DNA of 64,000 nt from Odiellus spinosus (Eukaryota; Arthropoda; Arachnida; Opiliones; Phalangiidae), in contig OY987232.1 in NCBI GenBank assembly GCA_963920705.1, forward strand, positions 10,505,318 through 10,569,317, read 5' to 3'. How positions within the stretch are numbered: position 1 is the first letter of the stretch; each line of letters begins with the position of its first letter. The translations under genes were made by a program, and so were the position numbers. Below, piece by piece: positions 54,008 through 64,000 of the stretch. The notes under the pieces are model-generated. The model was given only the letters and a program-made list of their open reading frames with translations, was not told where the DNA came from and made no database searches.

Positions 54008-56919
54008 CTAAGCGTGTATTCGGAAATTTTGCAGGACATTATTTTTAAACATTGTTAAGCTTTCACAGTCTTTGACACAAGTAGGTAGTTCGTTCCAAAG
54101 TTTTATCATTTTGTCCTTTATGCTGGCTTTGCTGATTTTGAGGGTTTTTTTCCCCGTACCCGTGTAGAAATTGATAGAACTGCCACGGGTATTGTGGTTG
54201 TGGACAGTCTCCAGCTTGGTGAAAAGTGATAGGATATAGTTTGGAGCCGTGTTGTGGTAGACCTTAAAAGCGAAAATCAGAACTGCAAGTTTATGCAGTT
54301 GATCCATGGTGACCCATTTTAATCTTTCTCTCACATCTGTAGCAGAGTGACGTTTTGGTACTTTACACACGAATCGAGCGCCATGGTTGTGGATTATTTG
54401 TAGCCGGTCTAGGGCTTTTCTACTCGCGGCTCCACAGAATATAATACCATAAGATGTAATTGGCAAGATTAACATCTTATACAAAATGTTTAAGGTTGGA
54501 GTTGTAAGATGTCTTTGCAGTGGTCGCAATATCCATAGTCTTTGACGGGTCTTTGTGATTATTGACTCAATATGGTCGTCCCAGTTAAGCGTATCCGTAA
54601 TAAGAAGTCCCAAGTATCGGAAGGAGTTGACAAGTTCGATGTTTAGCATGCCTAACTTATTGATACCATAATCTGTGGATCGCAAGCTTGGGTTTAGAAT
54701 CATAAATTTGGTCTTCATTTCGTTTAGGGTTAACTTTCGGAGGGAGAGTTTGGTCTTAAGTTTTTTTACATCATTTTCGAGGTTAATCATTAAGTCTGCA
54801 AGGTCTTTCGATGAGGATAGGGCGGCATCATCATCCGCGTATTCGTGAGCTACGCTCTCTGTAAGGCATGTATGGATGTCGCTAGTATAGATGTTGAATA
54901 ATAACGGGCCTAGAATGCTTCCCTGTGGTACCCCGCACGTGACGGGGAGCATAGAGGATGTATTTCCTCCCATGGAGCAACATTGGGTTCTGTTGCCAAG
55001 ATACGACTTAAACCAGGAGTAACTGGACCCTCTGATGCCATAGGTTTCCAGAAGTTTTAATAGGATAGTATGATTGACATTGTCGAAAGCCTTAGAAAGG
55101 TCGACAAAGACGATTCCTACAAGGTGACCTTTGCTTAGTCTTTCTATAGTTGTTTCAATTAAGTCGACTGCGCATGTTATCGTGGAGAATCCAGCGCGAA
55201 AACCGGATTGCTTATCGTATAAGATACCGTTTACTTTGAGGTATTCGTGCAGTTGGTTGTATGCAATTCGTTCTAGGACCTTAGAGAGGCACTGTAATAT
55301 CGTTATAGGTCGTAGGTCGTTCGGATTGTTTGCCCCGTTTATTTTGGGAATCGGAATAACTTTCCCCTCCTTCCACTTTATAGGGAAAACACCGATTTTT
55401 AGTGATAGATTAATAATTTTTGTTAAAGCTGGGCAAATTATGTGAGAGAGCGCTTTAAGGAGTGATGGAGAGAGTTTGTCCAACCCTGTCGCTTTTGACG
55501 TGTCAAGTTTATCCAGGTGGTGAAGTACTGTCATTTCAGTTACTGGTGTGAAGCTAAAGGAGGTTGTCCTGGCTTCTGGAATTTTGAGGTCAATAGCTAA
55601 TGGCATATTGCTTTTGCTCATTGATGTGTAGAATTCGTTTAGTGTTTCCAGAATTTGTATCTCATTTACGAGTACTTGATTTTTGATGATCAGGTGGGTG
55701 ATTTTCTGGTTAGGCGGTTTCAAGTGTGGCTTAAGAGTCTTCCACATACTGCCTGGGCCGGACGTACAATTTGTAACGCATGACGAAAGATATTCCTTTT
55801 TAGATTTATCGATTTTGGTGTTTACGAGGTTTCTGAGACGTTGATATTCATGACGGTATATCGAGTTTTTACGGCTTTTCCGAAGAAATATGTTTCGTAG
55901 ATGCATGTGATATTTAATGTCTGGAGTAAGCCAAGTGGGCACCTTTAACGGCACCCTCTTAGCTTTAGCAGGTGCAAATGAGTCAAAGTTGCTGAAAATC
56001 GTGGAGTATAGAAACCAACGCCACGGTCTAGATCATCAAATTGGTCCATTCTTGAAGTAAGGCATCTTTGTATGTTCCGAATAAATGTGTCAGCATCTAG
56101 ATTTCTGAAGTCCCGTGCGTTCCTAATTACCCTAGGGATAGGGGGTGCCCTTTTCCGTCTAATGCATAGAATAAGATCATGATCTGATAACCCATACGGT
56201 ATGACCATAGATTGTGAAATTCTAGATGGATAGGTTGTATAAATATGGTCAATTAAAGTTTTTGAGTTTGCTGTTATTCTCGTAGGTTGGTTTATTAGCT
56301 GAGTAAGTTTAGTCATTGTTTTGCATAACATCTTTGTTTTTGAGGATTTCTTAGCTGGGAGCAGATCACAGTTAAAATCACCGACAAAGATAATTTCGGA
56401 AGTGATATCTGCTGTCATGATATCTACTTGCTGCTTAAGATCTTCGAAGGTCAAGGTCGTGTCAGGGATAGCTGGGGGAATGTAGCAGGTGCAGATATAT
56501 AACGGTTTAGTATTTGTTTCATAGAGTGTGATCCATAAGCTTTCCAAACTTGATTTGCCGTGCGTGACAAAGCGTGACGTGTCGGTCAGGGAAATGTTCA
56601 AGTGATCCCGGTAATAAAAACCAACACCTCCAGCATGTTCGATGCGGTCGTTTCGTAATAGTTTGTATCCTGGTATATTGCAGGTGACGTCTGGGATATC
56701 ACTGAATAGCCATGTCTCGCACATGCCTAGTATATCGATATTATATTTACGTAGGAAGGCTTCAATCTCCATGACTGGTTGAAAGTTGTTCTTTTTTAAG
56801 CTTTGCACGTTTAGGTTGGCAAGTGAAAGGCCCCTTGGAAGTGAGGATATGATCTTGGTTGTCTGTGGTTTAAAGGGCAAGGCAGCTGGATTGAGGGTTG
56901 AGAGCGGTATAGTATGTAG
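54008..56919 (-). pseudogene. LINE ORF2: apurinic-type endonuclease and reverse transcriptase, frameshifted
   Basis: The N-terminal half (to about 55945) is an endonuclease/exonuclease/phosphatase domain: LSLANLNVQSL, ETWL, GDFNCDLLP and the catalytic-type GLSDHDLI near its end. A frameshift around 55990-56010 separates it from the reverse transcriptase half. That half has DLRPITILQCLSKVLER, FVDLSKAFDNVNH (D285 of that block), CGVPQGSILGPLLFNIY and the catalytic YADD at 372-375, then a C-terminal thumb-like region ending at 54008. The apparent first codon near 56880 is not ATG, and the frame stays open to the satellite junction, which agrees with 5' truncation. Confidence 0.9.
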
Positions 56920-56924
56920 TCAAG

Positions 56925-59900
56925 TTTAGGGGCTTTTTCAAAGCCAGGCTCCCTTTTAGGGGCTTTTTCAAAGCCAGGCTCCCTTTTAGGGGCTTTTTCA
57001 AAGCCAGGCTCCCTTTTAGGGGCTTTTTCAAAGCCAGGCTCCCTTTTAGGGCCTTTTTCAAAGCCAGGCTCCCTTTTAGGGGCTTTTTCAAAGCCAGGCT
57101 CCCTTTTAGGGGCTTTTTCAAAGCCAGGCTCCCTTTTAGGGGGCTTCTAGAAAGCCAGGCTCCCTTTTAGGGGGCTTCTAGAAAGCCAGGCTCCCTTTGA
57201 GGAGGCTTTTAGAAAGCCAGGCTCCCTTTCAGGGGGGCTTTTTAGAAAGCCAGGCTCTCTTTCAGGGGGGCTTTTTAGAAAGCCAGGCTCCCTTTCAGGG
57301 GGGCTTTTTAGAAAGCCAGGCTCTCTTGCAGGGGGGCTTTTTAGAAGGCCAGGCTCTCTTTCAGGGGGGCTTTTTAGAAAGCCAGGCTCTCTTTCAGGGG
57401 GGCTTTTTAGAAAGCCAGGCTCCCTTTCAGGGGGAGCTTTTTAGAAAGCCAGGCTCCCTTTCAGGGGGCTTTTTAGAAAGCCAGTCTCCCTTTCAGGGGG
57501 GCTTTTTAGAAAGCCAGTCTCCCTTTCAGGGGGGCTTTTTACAAAGCCAGGCTCCCTTTCAGGGGGGCTTTTTAGAAAGCCAGGCTCCCTTTCAGGGGGG
57601 CTTTTTAGAAAGCCAGGCTCCCTTTCAGGGGGCTTTTTAGAAAGCCAGGCTCCCTTTCAGGGGGCTTTTTAGCAAGCCAGGCTCCCTTTCAGGGGGGCTT
57701 TTTAGAAAGCCAGGCTCCTTTTGAGGGGGGGCTTTTTCAAAGCCAGGCTCCTTTTGAGGGGGGCTTTTTCAAAGCCAGGCTCCTTTTGAGGGTGGCTTCT
57801 AGAAAGCCAGGCTCCCTTTCAGGGGGCTTTTAGGAAGCCAGGCTCCCTTTGAGGGAGCTTTTAGAAAGCGAGGCTTCCTTTGAGGGAGCTTTTAGAAAGC
57901 GAGACTTCCTTTGACGGAGCTTTTAGAAAGCGAGGCTTCCTTTTAGGGGCTTTTATAAAGCCAGGCTCCCTTTTAGGGGCTTTTTCAAAGCCAGGCTCCC
58001 TTTTAGGGGCTTTTTCAAAGCCAGGCTCCCTTTTAGGGGCTTTTTCAAAGCCAGGCTCCCTTTTAGTGGCTTTTTCAAAGCCAGGCTCCCTTTTAGTGGC
58101 TTTTTCAAAGCCAGGCTCCCTTTTAGGGGCTTTTTCAAAGCCAGGCTCCCTTTTAGGGGCTTTTTCAAAGCCAGGCTCCATTTTAGGGGCTTTTTCAAAG
58201 CCAGGCTCCCTTTTAGGGGCTTTTTCAAAGCCAGGCTCCCTTTTAGGGGCTTTTTCAAAGCCAGGCTCCCTTTTAGGGGCTTTTTCAAAGCCAGGCTCCC
58301 TTTTAGGGGCTTTGCCAAAGCCAGGCTCCCTTTTAGGGGCTTTTTCAAAGCCAGGCTCCCTTTTAGGGGCTTTTTCAAAGTCAGGCTCCCTTATAGGGGC
58401 TTTTTCAGAGTCAGGCTCCCTTTTAGGGGCTTTTTCAAAGCCAGGCTCCCTTTTAGGGGCTTTTTCAAAGCCAGGCTCCCTTTTAGGGGCTTTATCAAAG
58501 CCAGGCTCCCTTTTAGGGTCTTTTTCAAAGCCAGGCTCCCTTTTAGGGGCTTTTTCAAAGCCAGGCTCCCTTTTAGGGGCTTTTTCAAAGCCAGGCTCCC
58601 TTTTAGGGGCTTTTTCAAAGCCAGGCTCCCTTTTAGGGGCTTTTTCAAAGCCAGGCTCCCTTTTAGGGGCTTTTTCAAAGCCAGGCTCCCTTTTAGGGGC
58701 TTTTTCAAAGCCAGACTCCCTTTTAGGGGCTTTTTCAAAGCCAGGCTCCCTTTTAGGGGCTTTTTCAAAGCCAGGCTCCCTTTAAGGGGCTTTTTCAAAG
58801 CCAGACTCCCTTTTAGGGGCTTTTTCAAAGCCAGGCTCCCTTTTAGGGGCTTTTTCAAAGCCAGGCTCCCTTTTAGGGGCTTTTTCAAAGCCAGGCTCCC
58901 TTTTAGGGGCTTTTTCAAAGCCAGGCTCCCTTTTAGGGCCTTTTTCAAAGCCAGGCTCCCTTTTAGGGGCTTTTTCAAAGCCAGGCTCCCTTTTAGGGGC
59001 TTTTTCAAAGCCAGGCTCCTTTTGAGGGGGGCTTCTAGAAAGCCAGGCTCCCTTTCAGGGGGCTTTTAGAAAGCCAGGCTCCCTTTGAGGGAGCTTTTAG
59101 AAAGCGAGGCTTCCTTTGAGGGAGCTTTTAGAAAGCGAGGCTTCCTTTGACGGAGCTTTTAGAAAGCGAGGCTTCCTTTTAGGGGCTTTTATAAAGCCAG
59201 GCTCCCTTTTAGGGGCTTTTTCAAAGCCAGGCTCCCTTTTAGGGGCTTTTTCAAAGCCAGGCTCCCTTTTAGGGGCTTTTTCAAAGCCAGGCTCCCTTTT
59301 AGTAGCTTTTTCAAAGCCAGGCTCCCTTTTAGGGGCTTTTTCAAAGCCAGGCTCCCTTTTAGGGGCTTTTTCAAAGCCAGGCTCCCTTTTAGGGGCTTTT
59401 TCAAAGCCAGGCTCCCTTTTAGGGGCTTTTTCAAAGCCAGGCTCCCTTTTAGGGGCTTTTTCAAAGCCAGGCTCCCTTTTAGGGGCTTTTTCAAAGCCAG
59501 GCTCCCTTTTAGGGGCTTTTTCAAAGCCAGGCTCCCTTTTAGGGGCTTTGCCAAAGCCAGGCTCCCTTTTAGGGGCTTTTTCAAAGCCAGGCTCCCTTTT
59601 AGGGGCTTTTTCAAAGTCAGGCTCCCTTATAGGGGCTTTTTCAGAGTCAGGCTCCCTTTTAGGGGCTTTTTCAAAGCCAGGCTCCCTTTTAGGGGCTTTT
59701 TCAAAGCCAGGCTCCCTTTTAGGGGCTTTATCAAAGCCAGGCTCCCTTTTAGGGTCTTTTTCAAAGCCAGGCTCCCTTTTAGGGGCTTTTTCAAAGCCAG
59801 GCTCCCTTTTAGGGGCTTTTTCAAAGCCAGGCTCCCTTTTAGGGGCTTTTTCAAAGCCAGGCTCCCTTTTAGGGGCTTTTTCAAAGCCAGGCTCCCTTTT

Positions 59901-62900
59901 AGGGGCTTTTTCAAAGCCAGGCTCCCTTTTAGGGGCTTTTTCAAAGCCAGACTCCCTTTTAGGGGCTTTTTCAAAGCCAGGCTCCCTTTTAGGGGCTTTT
60001 TCAAAGCCAGGCTCCCTTTAAGGGGCTTTTTCAAAGCCAGACTCCCTTTTAGGGGCTTTTTCAAAGCCAGGCTCCCTTTTAGGGGCTTTTTCAAAGCCAG
60101 GCTCCCTTTTAGGGGCTTTTTCAAAGCCAGGCTCCCTTTTAGGGGCTTTTTCAAAGCCAGGCTCCCTTTTAGGGCCTTTTTCAAAGCCAGGCTCCCTTTT
60201 AGGGGCTTTTTCAAAGCCAGGCTCCCTTTTAGGGGCTTTTTCAAAGCCAGGCTCCTTTTGAGGGGGGCTTCTAGAAAGCCAGGCTCCCTTTCAGGGGGCT
60301 TTTAGAAAGCCAGGCTCCCTTTGAGGGAGCTTTTAGAAAGCGAGGCTTCCTTTGAGGGAGCTTTTAGAAAGCGAGGCTTCCTTTGACGGAGCTTTTAGAA
60401 AGCGAGGCTTCCTTTTAGGGGCTTTTATAAAGCCAGGCTCCCTTTTAGGGGCTTTTTCAAAGCCAGGCTCCCTTTTAGGGGCTTTTTCAAAGCCAGGCTC
60501 CCTTTTAGGGGCTTTTTCAAAGCCAGGCTCCCTTTTAGTAGCTTTTTCAAAGCCAGGCTCCCTTTTAGGGGCTTTTTCAAAGCCAGGCTCCCTTTTAGGG
60601 GCTTTTTCAAAGCCAGGCTCCCTTTTAGGGGCTTTTTCAAAGCCAGGCTCCCTTTTAGGGGCTTTTTCAAAGCCAGGCTCCCTTTTAGGGGCTTTTTCAA
60701 AGCCAGGCTCCCTTTTAGGGGCTTTTTCAAAGCCAGGCTCCCTTTTAGGGGCTTTGCCAAAGCCAGGCTCCCTTTTAGGGGCTTTTTCAAAGCCAGGCTC
60801 CCTTTTAGGGGCTTTTTCAAAGCCAGGCTCCCTTTTAGGGGCTTTTTCAAAGTCAGGCTCCCTTATAGGGGCTTTTTCAGAGTCAGGCTCCCTTTTAGGG
60901 GCTTTTTCAAAGCCAGGCTCCCTTTTAGGGGCTTTTTCAAAGCCAGGCTCCCTTTTAGGGTCTTTTTCAAAGCCAGGCTCCCTTTTAGGGGCTTTTTCAA
61001 AGCCAGGCTCCCTTTTAGGGGCTTTTTCAAAGCCAGGCTCCCTTTTAGGGGCTTTTTCAAAGCCAGGCTCCCTTTTAGGGGCTTTTTCAAAGCCAGGCTC
61101 CCTTTTAGGGGCTTTTTCAAAGCCAGGCTCCCTTTTAGGGGCTTTTTCAAAGCCAGGCTCCCTTTTAGGGGCTTTTTCAAAGCCAGACTCCCTTTTAGGG
61201 GCTTTTTCAAAGCCAGGCTCCCTTTTAGGGGCTTTTTCAAAGCCAGGCTCCCTTTAAGGGGCTTTTTCAAAGCCAGACTCCCTTTTAGGGGCTTTTTCAA
61301 AGCCAGGCTCCCTTTTAGGGGCTTTTTCAAAGCCAGGCTCCCTTTTAGGGGCTTTTTCAAAGCCAGGCTCCCTTTTAGGGGCTTTTTCAAAGCCAGGCTC
61401 CCTTTTAGGGCCTTTTTCAAAGCCAGGCTCCCTTTTAGGGGCTTTTTCAAAGCCAGGCTCCCTTTTAGGGGCTTTTTCAAAGCCAGGCTCCCTTTTAGGG
61501 GGCTTCTAGAAAGCCAGGCTCCCTTTTAGGGGGCTTCTAGAAAGCCAGGCTCCCTTTGAGGAGGCTTTTAGAAAGCCAGGCTCCCTTTCAGGGGGGCTTT
61601 TTAGAAAGCCAGGCTCTCTTTCAGGGGGGCTTTTTAGAAAGCCAGGCTCCCTTTCAGGGGGGCTTTTTAGAAAGCCAGGCTCTCTTTCAGGGGGGCTTTT
61701 TAGAAGGCCAGGCTCTCTTTCAGGGGGGCTTTTTAGAAAGCCAGGCTCTCTTTCAGGGGGCTTTTTAGAAAGCCAGTCTCCCTTTCAGGGGGGCTTTTTA
61801 GAAAGCCAGTCTCCCTTTCAGGGGGGCTTTTTACAAAGCCAGGCTCCCTTTCAGGGGGGCTTTTTAGAAAGCCAGGCTCCCTTTCAGGGGGCTTTTTAGA
61901 AAGCCAGGCTCCCTTTCAGGGGGGCTTTTTAGCAAGCCAGGCTCCCTTTCAGGGGGCTTTTTAGAAAGCCAGGCTCCTTTTGAGGGGGGGCTTTTTCAAA
62001 GCCAGGCTCCTTTTGAGGGGGGCTTTTTCAAAGCCAGGCTCCTTTTGAGGGGGGCTTCTAGAAAGCCAGGCTCCCTTTCAGGGGGCTTTTAGAAAGCCAG
62101 GCTCCCTTTGAGGGAGCTTTTAGAAAGCGAGGCTTCCTTTGAGGGAGCTTTTAGAAAGCGAGGCTTCCTTTGAGGGAGCTTTTAGAAAGCGAGGCTTCCT
62201 TTGAGGGAGCTTTTAGAAAGCGAGGCTTCCTTTGAGGGAGCTTTTAGAAAGCGAGGCTTCCTTTTAGGGGCTTTTATATAAAGCCAGGCTTCCTTTTAGG
62301 GGCTTTTATATAAAGCCAGGCTCCCTTTTAGGGGCTTTTTCAAAGCCAGGCTCCCTTTTAGGGGCTTTTTCAAAGCCAGGCTCCCTTTTAGGGGCTTTTT
62401 CAAAGCCAGGCTCCCTTTTAGGGGCTTTTTCAAAGCCAGGCTCCCTTTTAGGGGCTTTTTCAAAGCCAGGCTCCCTTTTAGGGGCTTTTTCAAAGCCAGG
62501 CTCCCTTTTAGGGGCTTTTTCAAAGCCAGACTCCCTTTTAGGGGCTTTTTCAAAGCCAGGCTCCCTTTTAGGGGCTTTTTCAAAGCCAGGCTCCCTTTAA
62601 GGGGCTTTTTCAAAGCCAGACTCCCTTTTAGGGGCTTTTTCAAAGCCAGGCTCCCTTTTAGGGGCTTTTTCAAAGCCAGGCTCCCTTTTAGGGGCTTTTT
62701 CAAAGCCAGGCTCCCTTTTAGGGGCTTTTTCAAAGCCAGGCTCCCTTTTAGGGCCTTTTTCAAAGCCAGGCTCCCTTTTAGGGGCTTTTTCAAAGCCAGG
62801 CTCCCTTTTAGGGGCTTTTTCAAAGCCAGGCTCCCTTTTAGGGGGCTTCTAGAAAGCCAGGCTCCCTTTTAGGGGGCTTCTAGAAAGCCAGGCTCCCTTT

Positions 62901-64000
62901 GAGGAGGCTTTTAGAAAGCCAGGCTCCCTTTCAGGGGGGCTTTTTAGAAAGCCAGGCTCTCTTTCAGGGGGGCTTTTTAGAAAGCCAGGCTCCCTTTCAG
63001 GGGGGCTTTTTAGAAAGCCAGGCTCTCTTTCAGGGGGGCTTTTTAGAAGGCCAGGCTCTCTTTCAGGGGGGCTTTTTAGAAAGCCAGGCTCTCTTTCAGG
63101 GGGCTTTTTAGAAAGCCAGTCTCCCTTTCAGGGGGGCTTTTTAGAAAGCCAGTCTCCCTTTCAGGGGGGCTTTTTACAAAGCCAGGCTCCCTTTCAGGGG
63201 GGCTTTTTAGAAAGCCAGGCTCCCTTTCAGGGGGCTTTTTAGAAAGCCAGGCTCCCTTTCAGGGGGGCTTTTTAGCAAGCCAGGCTCCCTTTCAGGGGGC
63301 TTTTTAGAAAGCCAGGCTCCTTTTGAGGGGGGGCTTTTTCAAAGCCAGGCTCCTTTTGAGGGGGGCTTTTTCAAAGCCAGGCTCCTTTTGAGGGGGGCTT
63401 CTAGAAAGCCAGGCTCCCTTTCAGGGGGCTTTTAGAAAGCCAGGCTCCCTTTGAGGGAGCTTTTAGAAAGCGAGGCTTCCTTTGAGGGAGCTTTTAGAAA
63501 GCGAGGCTTCCTTTGAGGGAGCTTTTAGAAAGCGAGGCTTCCTTTGAGGGAGCTTTTAGAAAGCGAGGCTTCCTTTGAGGGAGCTTTTAGAAAGCGAGGC
63601 TTCCTTTTAGGGGCTTTTATATAAAGCCAGGCTTCCTTTTAGGGGCTTTTATATAAAGCCAGGCTCCCTTTTAGGGGCTTTTTCAAAGCCAGGCTCCCTT
63701 TTAGGGCCTTTTTCAAAGCCAGGCTCCCTTTTAGGGGCTTTTTCAAAGCCAGGCTCCCTTTTAGGGGCTTTTTCAAAGCTAGGCTCCCTTTAAGGGGCTT
63801 TTTCAAAGCCAGGCTCCCTTTTAGGGGCTTTTTCAAAGCCAGGCTCCCTTTTAGGGGCTTTTTCAAAGCCAGGCTCCCTTTTAGGGGCTTTTTCAAAGCC
63901 AGGCTCCCTTTAAGGGGCTTTTTCAAAGCCAGGCTCCCTTTTAGGGGCTTTTTCAAAGCCAGGCTCCCTTTTAGGGGCTTTTTCAAAGCCAGGCTCCCTT
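56925..64000. repeat. Satellite array, right segment, runs off the window
   Basis: Same units and block order as the middle segment, resuming in the type 1 unit cut by the LINE. Marker junctions at 57880, 59116 and 60352 are each 1236 bp apart, and type 2 block starts at 61556 and 62899 are 1343 bp apart. These are near-identical higher-order copies. The array has no end within the window. Confidence 0.97.
57880..61480. repeat. Three 1236-bp higher-order repeat copies
   Basis: Copies begin at the type 3 blocks near 57880, 59116 and 60352. They share private variants in the same order: a CTTTGCC unit, a CTTATAGGGGC unit, a TCAGAGTCAGG unit and a CTTTAAGGGGC unit. A shared TTAGTAGC variant links the second and third copies, while the first has TTAGTGGC twice, so the last two are the closest pair. 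Confidence 0.88.

Larger units (their letters stand above)
53829..56924 (-). mobile_element. 5'-truncated LINE (non-LTR retrotransposon) in the satellite
   Basis: Minus-strand element of about 3.1 kb with an endonuclease and reverse transcriptase region and a (TTA)n 3' tail at 53829-53845. It interrupts a type 1 unit; TTTA is found at both junctions (53825-53828 and 56925-56928). ORF1 and the 5' UTR are absent, so it is 5' truncated. RT motifs suggest a CR1/L2/Jockey-like lineage. Confidence 0.92.

Noticed and set aside
24641-64000. Dozens of long open frames with repeated peptides such as KKPLKGSLAL or SKPGSLLGAF on both strands
   Set aside because: They follow from 30- and 33-bp tandem units lacking stops in several frames at once; starts and ends fall at unit variants, and both strands are open together. 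No gene signals.
24641-64000. CRISPR-like array of short repeats
   Set aside because: Units are contiguous with no unique spacers, in eukaryotic DNA with no cas genes.
1-64000. tRNA or rRNA genes
   Set aside because: No cloverleaf or rRNA core sequence was recognised by eye; a dedicated tRNA scan would settle this.

Overview
This is a eukaryotic genomic window made almost entirely of mobile and repetitive DNA. The one piece of recognisable host gene is a fragment of an ionotropic receptor (IR, chemosensory iGluR-like family) on the minus strand, with a spliceable intron. Together with the transposon families present, this points to an arthropod or other protostome. I cannot name the species.

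Layout. (1) 1-424: left flank, nothing recognised. (2) About 425-16158: a 15.7-kb endogenised Maverick/Polinton (adintovirus-like) element bounded by ~275-bp terminal inverted repeats (TIRs). Protein-primed DNA polymerase B and a small ORF lie on the minus strand. The plus strand carries a cluster: packaging ATPase, two conserved Polinton proteins, retroviral-type integrase with chromodomain-like tail, penton, basic core-like protein, double-jelly-roll major capsid protein and adenovirus-type protease. To its right come a weak ORF, a single-BIR inhibitor-of-apoptosis (IAP) homologue and an unrecognised 245-aa protein. Polymerase, ATPase, penton, capsid and protease genes all carry stops or frameshifts, so the copy is dead as a whole; integrase and several small genes are still open. 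(3) 16151-24640: AT-rich host DNA with the IR fragment, two minisatellites (47 and 27 bp), two short non-autonomous hAT-like elements with 7-8-bp target duplications, and an internally deleted Tc1/mariner-superfamily element with 341-bp TIRs. (4) 24641-64000: a satellite array of about 39 kb including insertions, running off the right edge. It is built from related 30-, 31- and 33-bp units arranged in blocks and kb-scale higher-order repeats. It is split by a young Ty3/gypsy element (32449-37612), itself carrying a 292-bp hAT-like MITE, and by a 5'-truncated LINE (53829-56924).

How the parts work together. The Polinton has the full replication, integration, packaging and capsid gene set of a virus-like transposon plus an apparent anti-apoptosis gene. 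Its minus-strand and plus-strand transcripts converge on AATAAA signals carried inside the two TIRs. The many long overlapping reading frames in the satellite arise because unit lengths of 30 and 33 bp are multiples of three; I do not regard them as genes.

The most notable observations are the BIR gene inside the Polinton, the nested insertion series (satellite > gypsy > MITE) with target duplications visible at each level, the mariner-like element whose inverted repeats copy the end of its own coding region, and the satellite's conserved hairpin motif and recent higher-order duplications.
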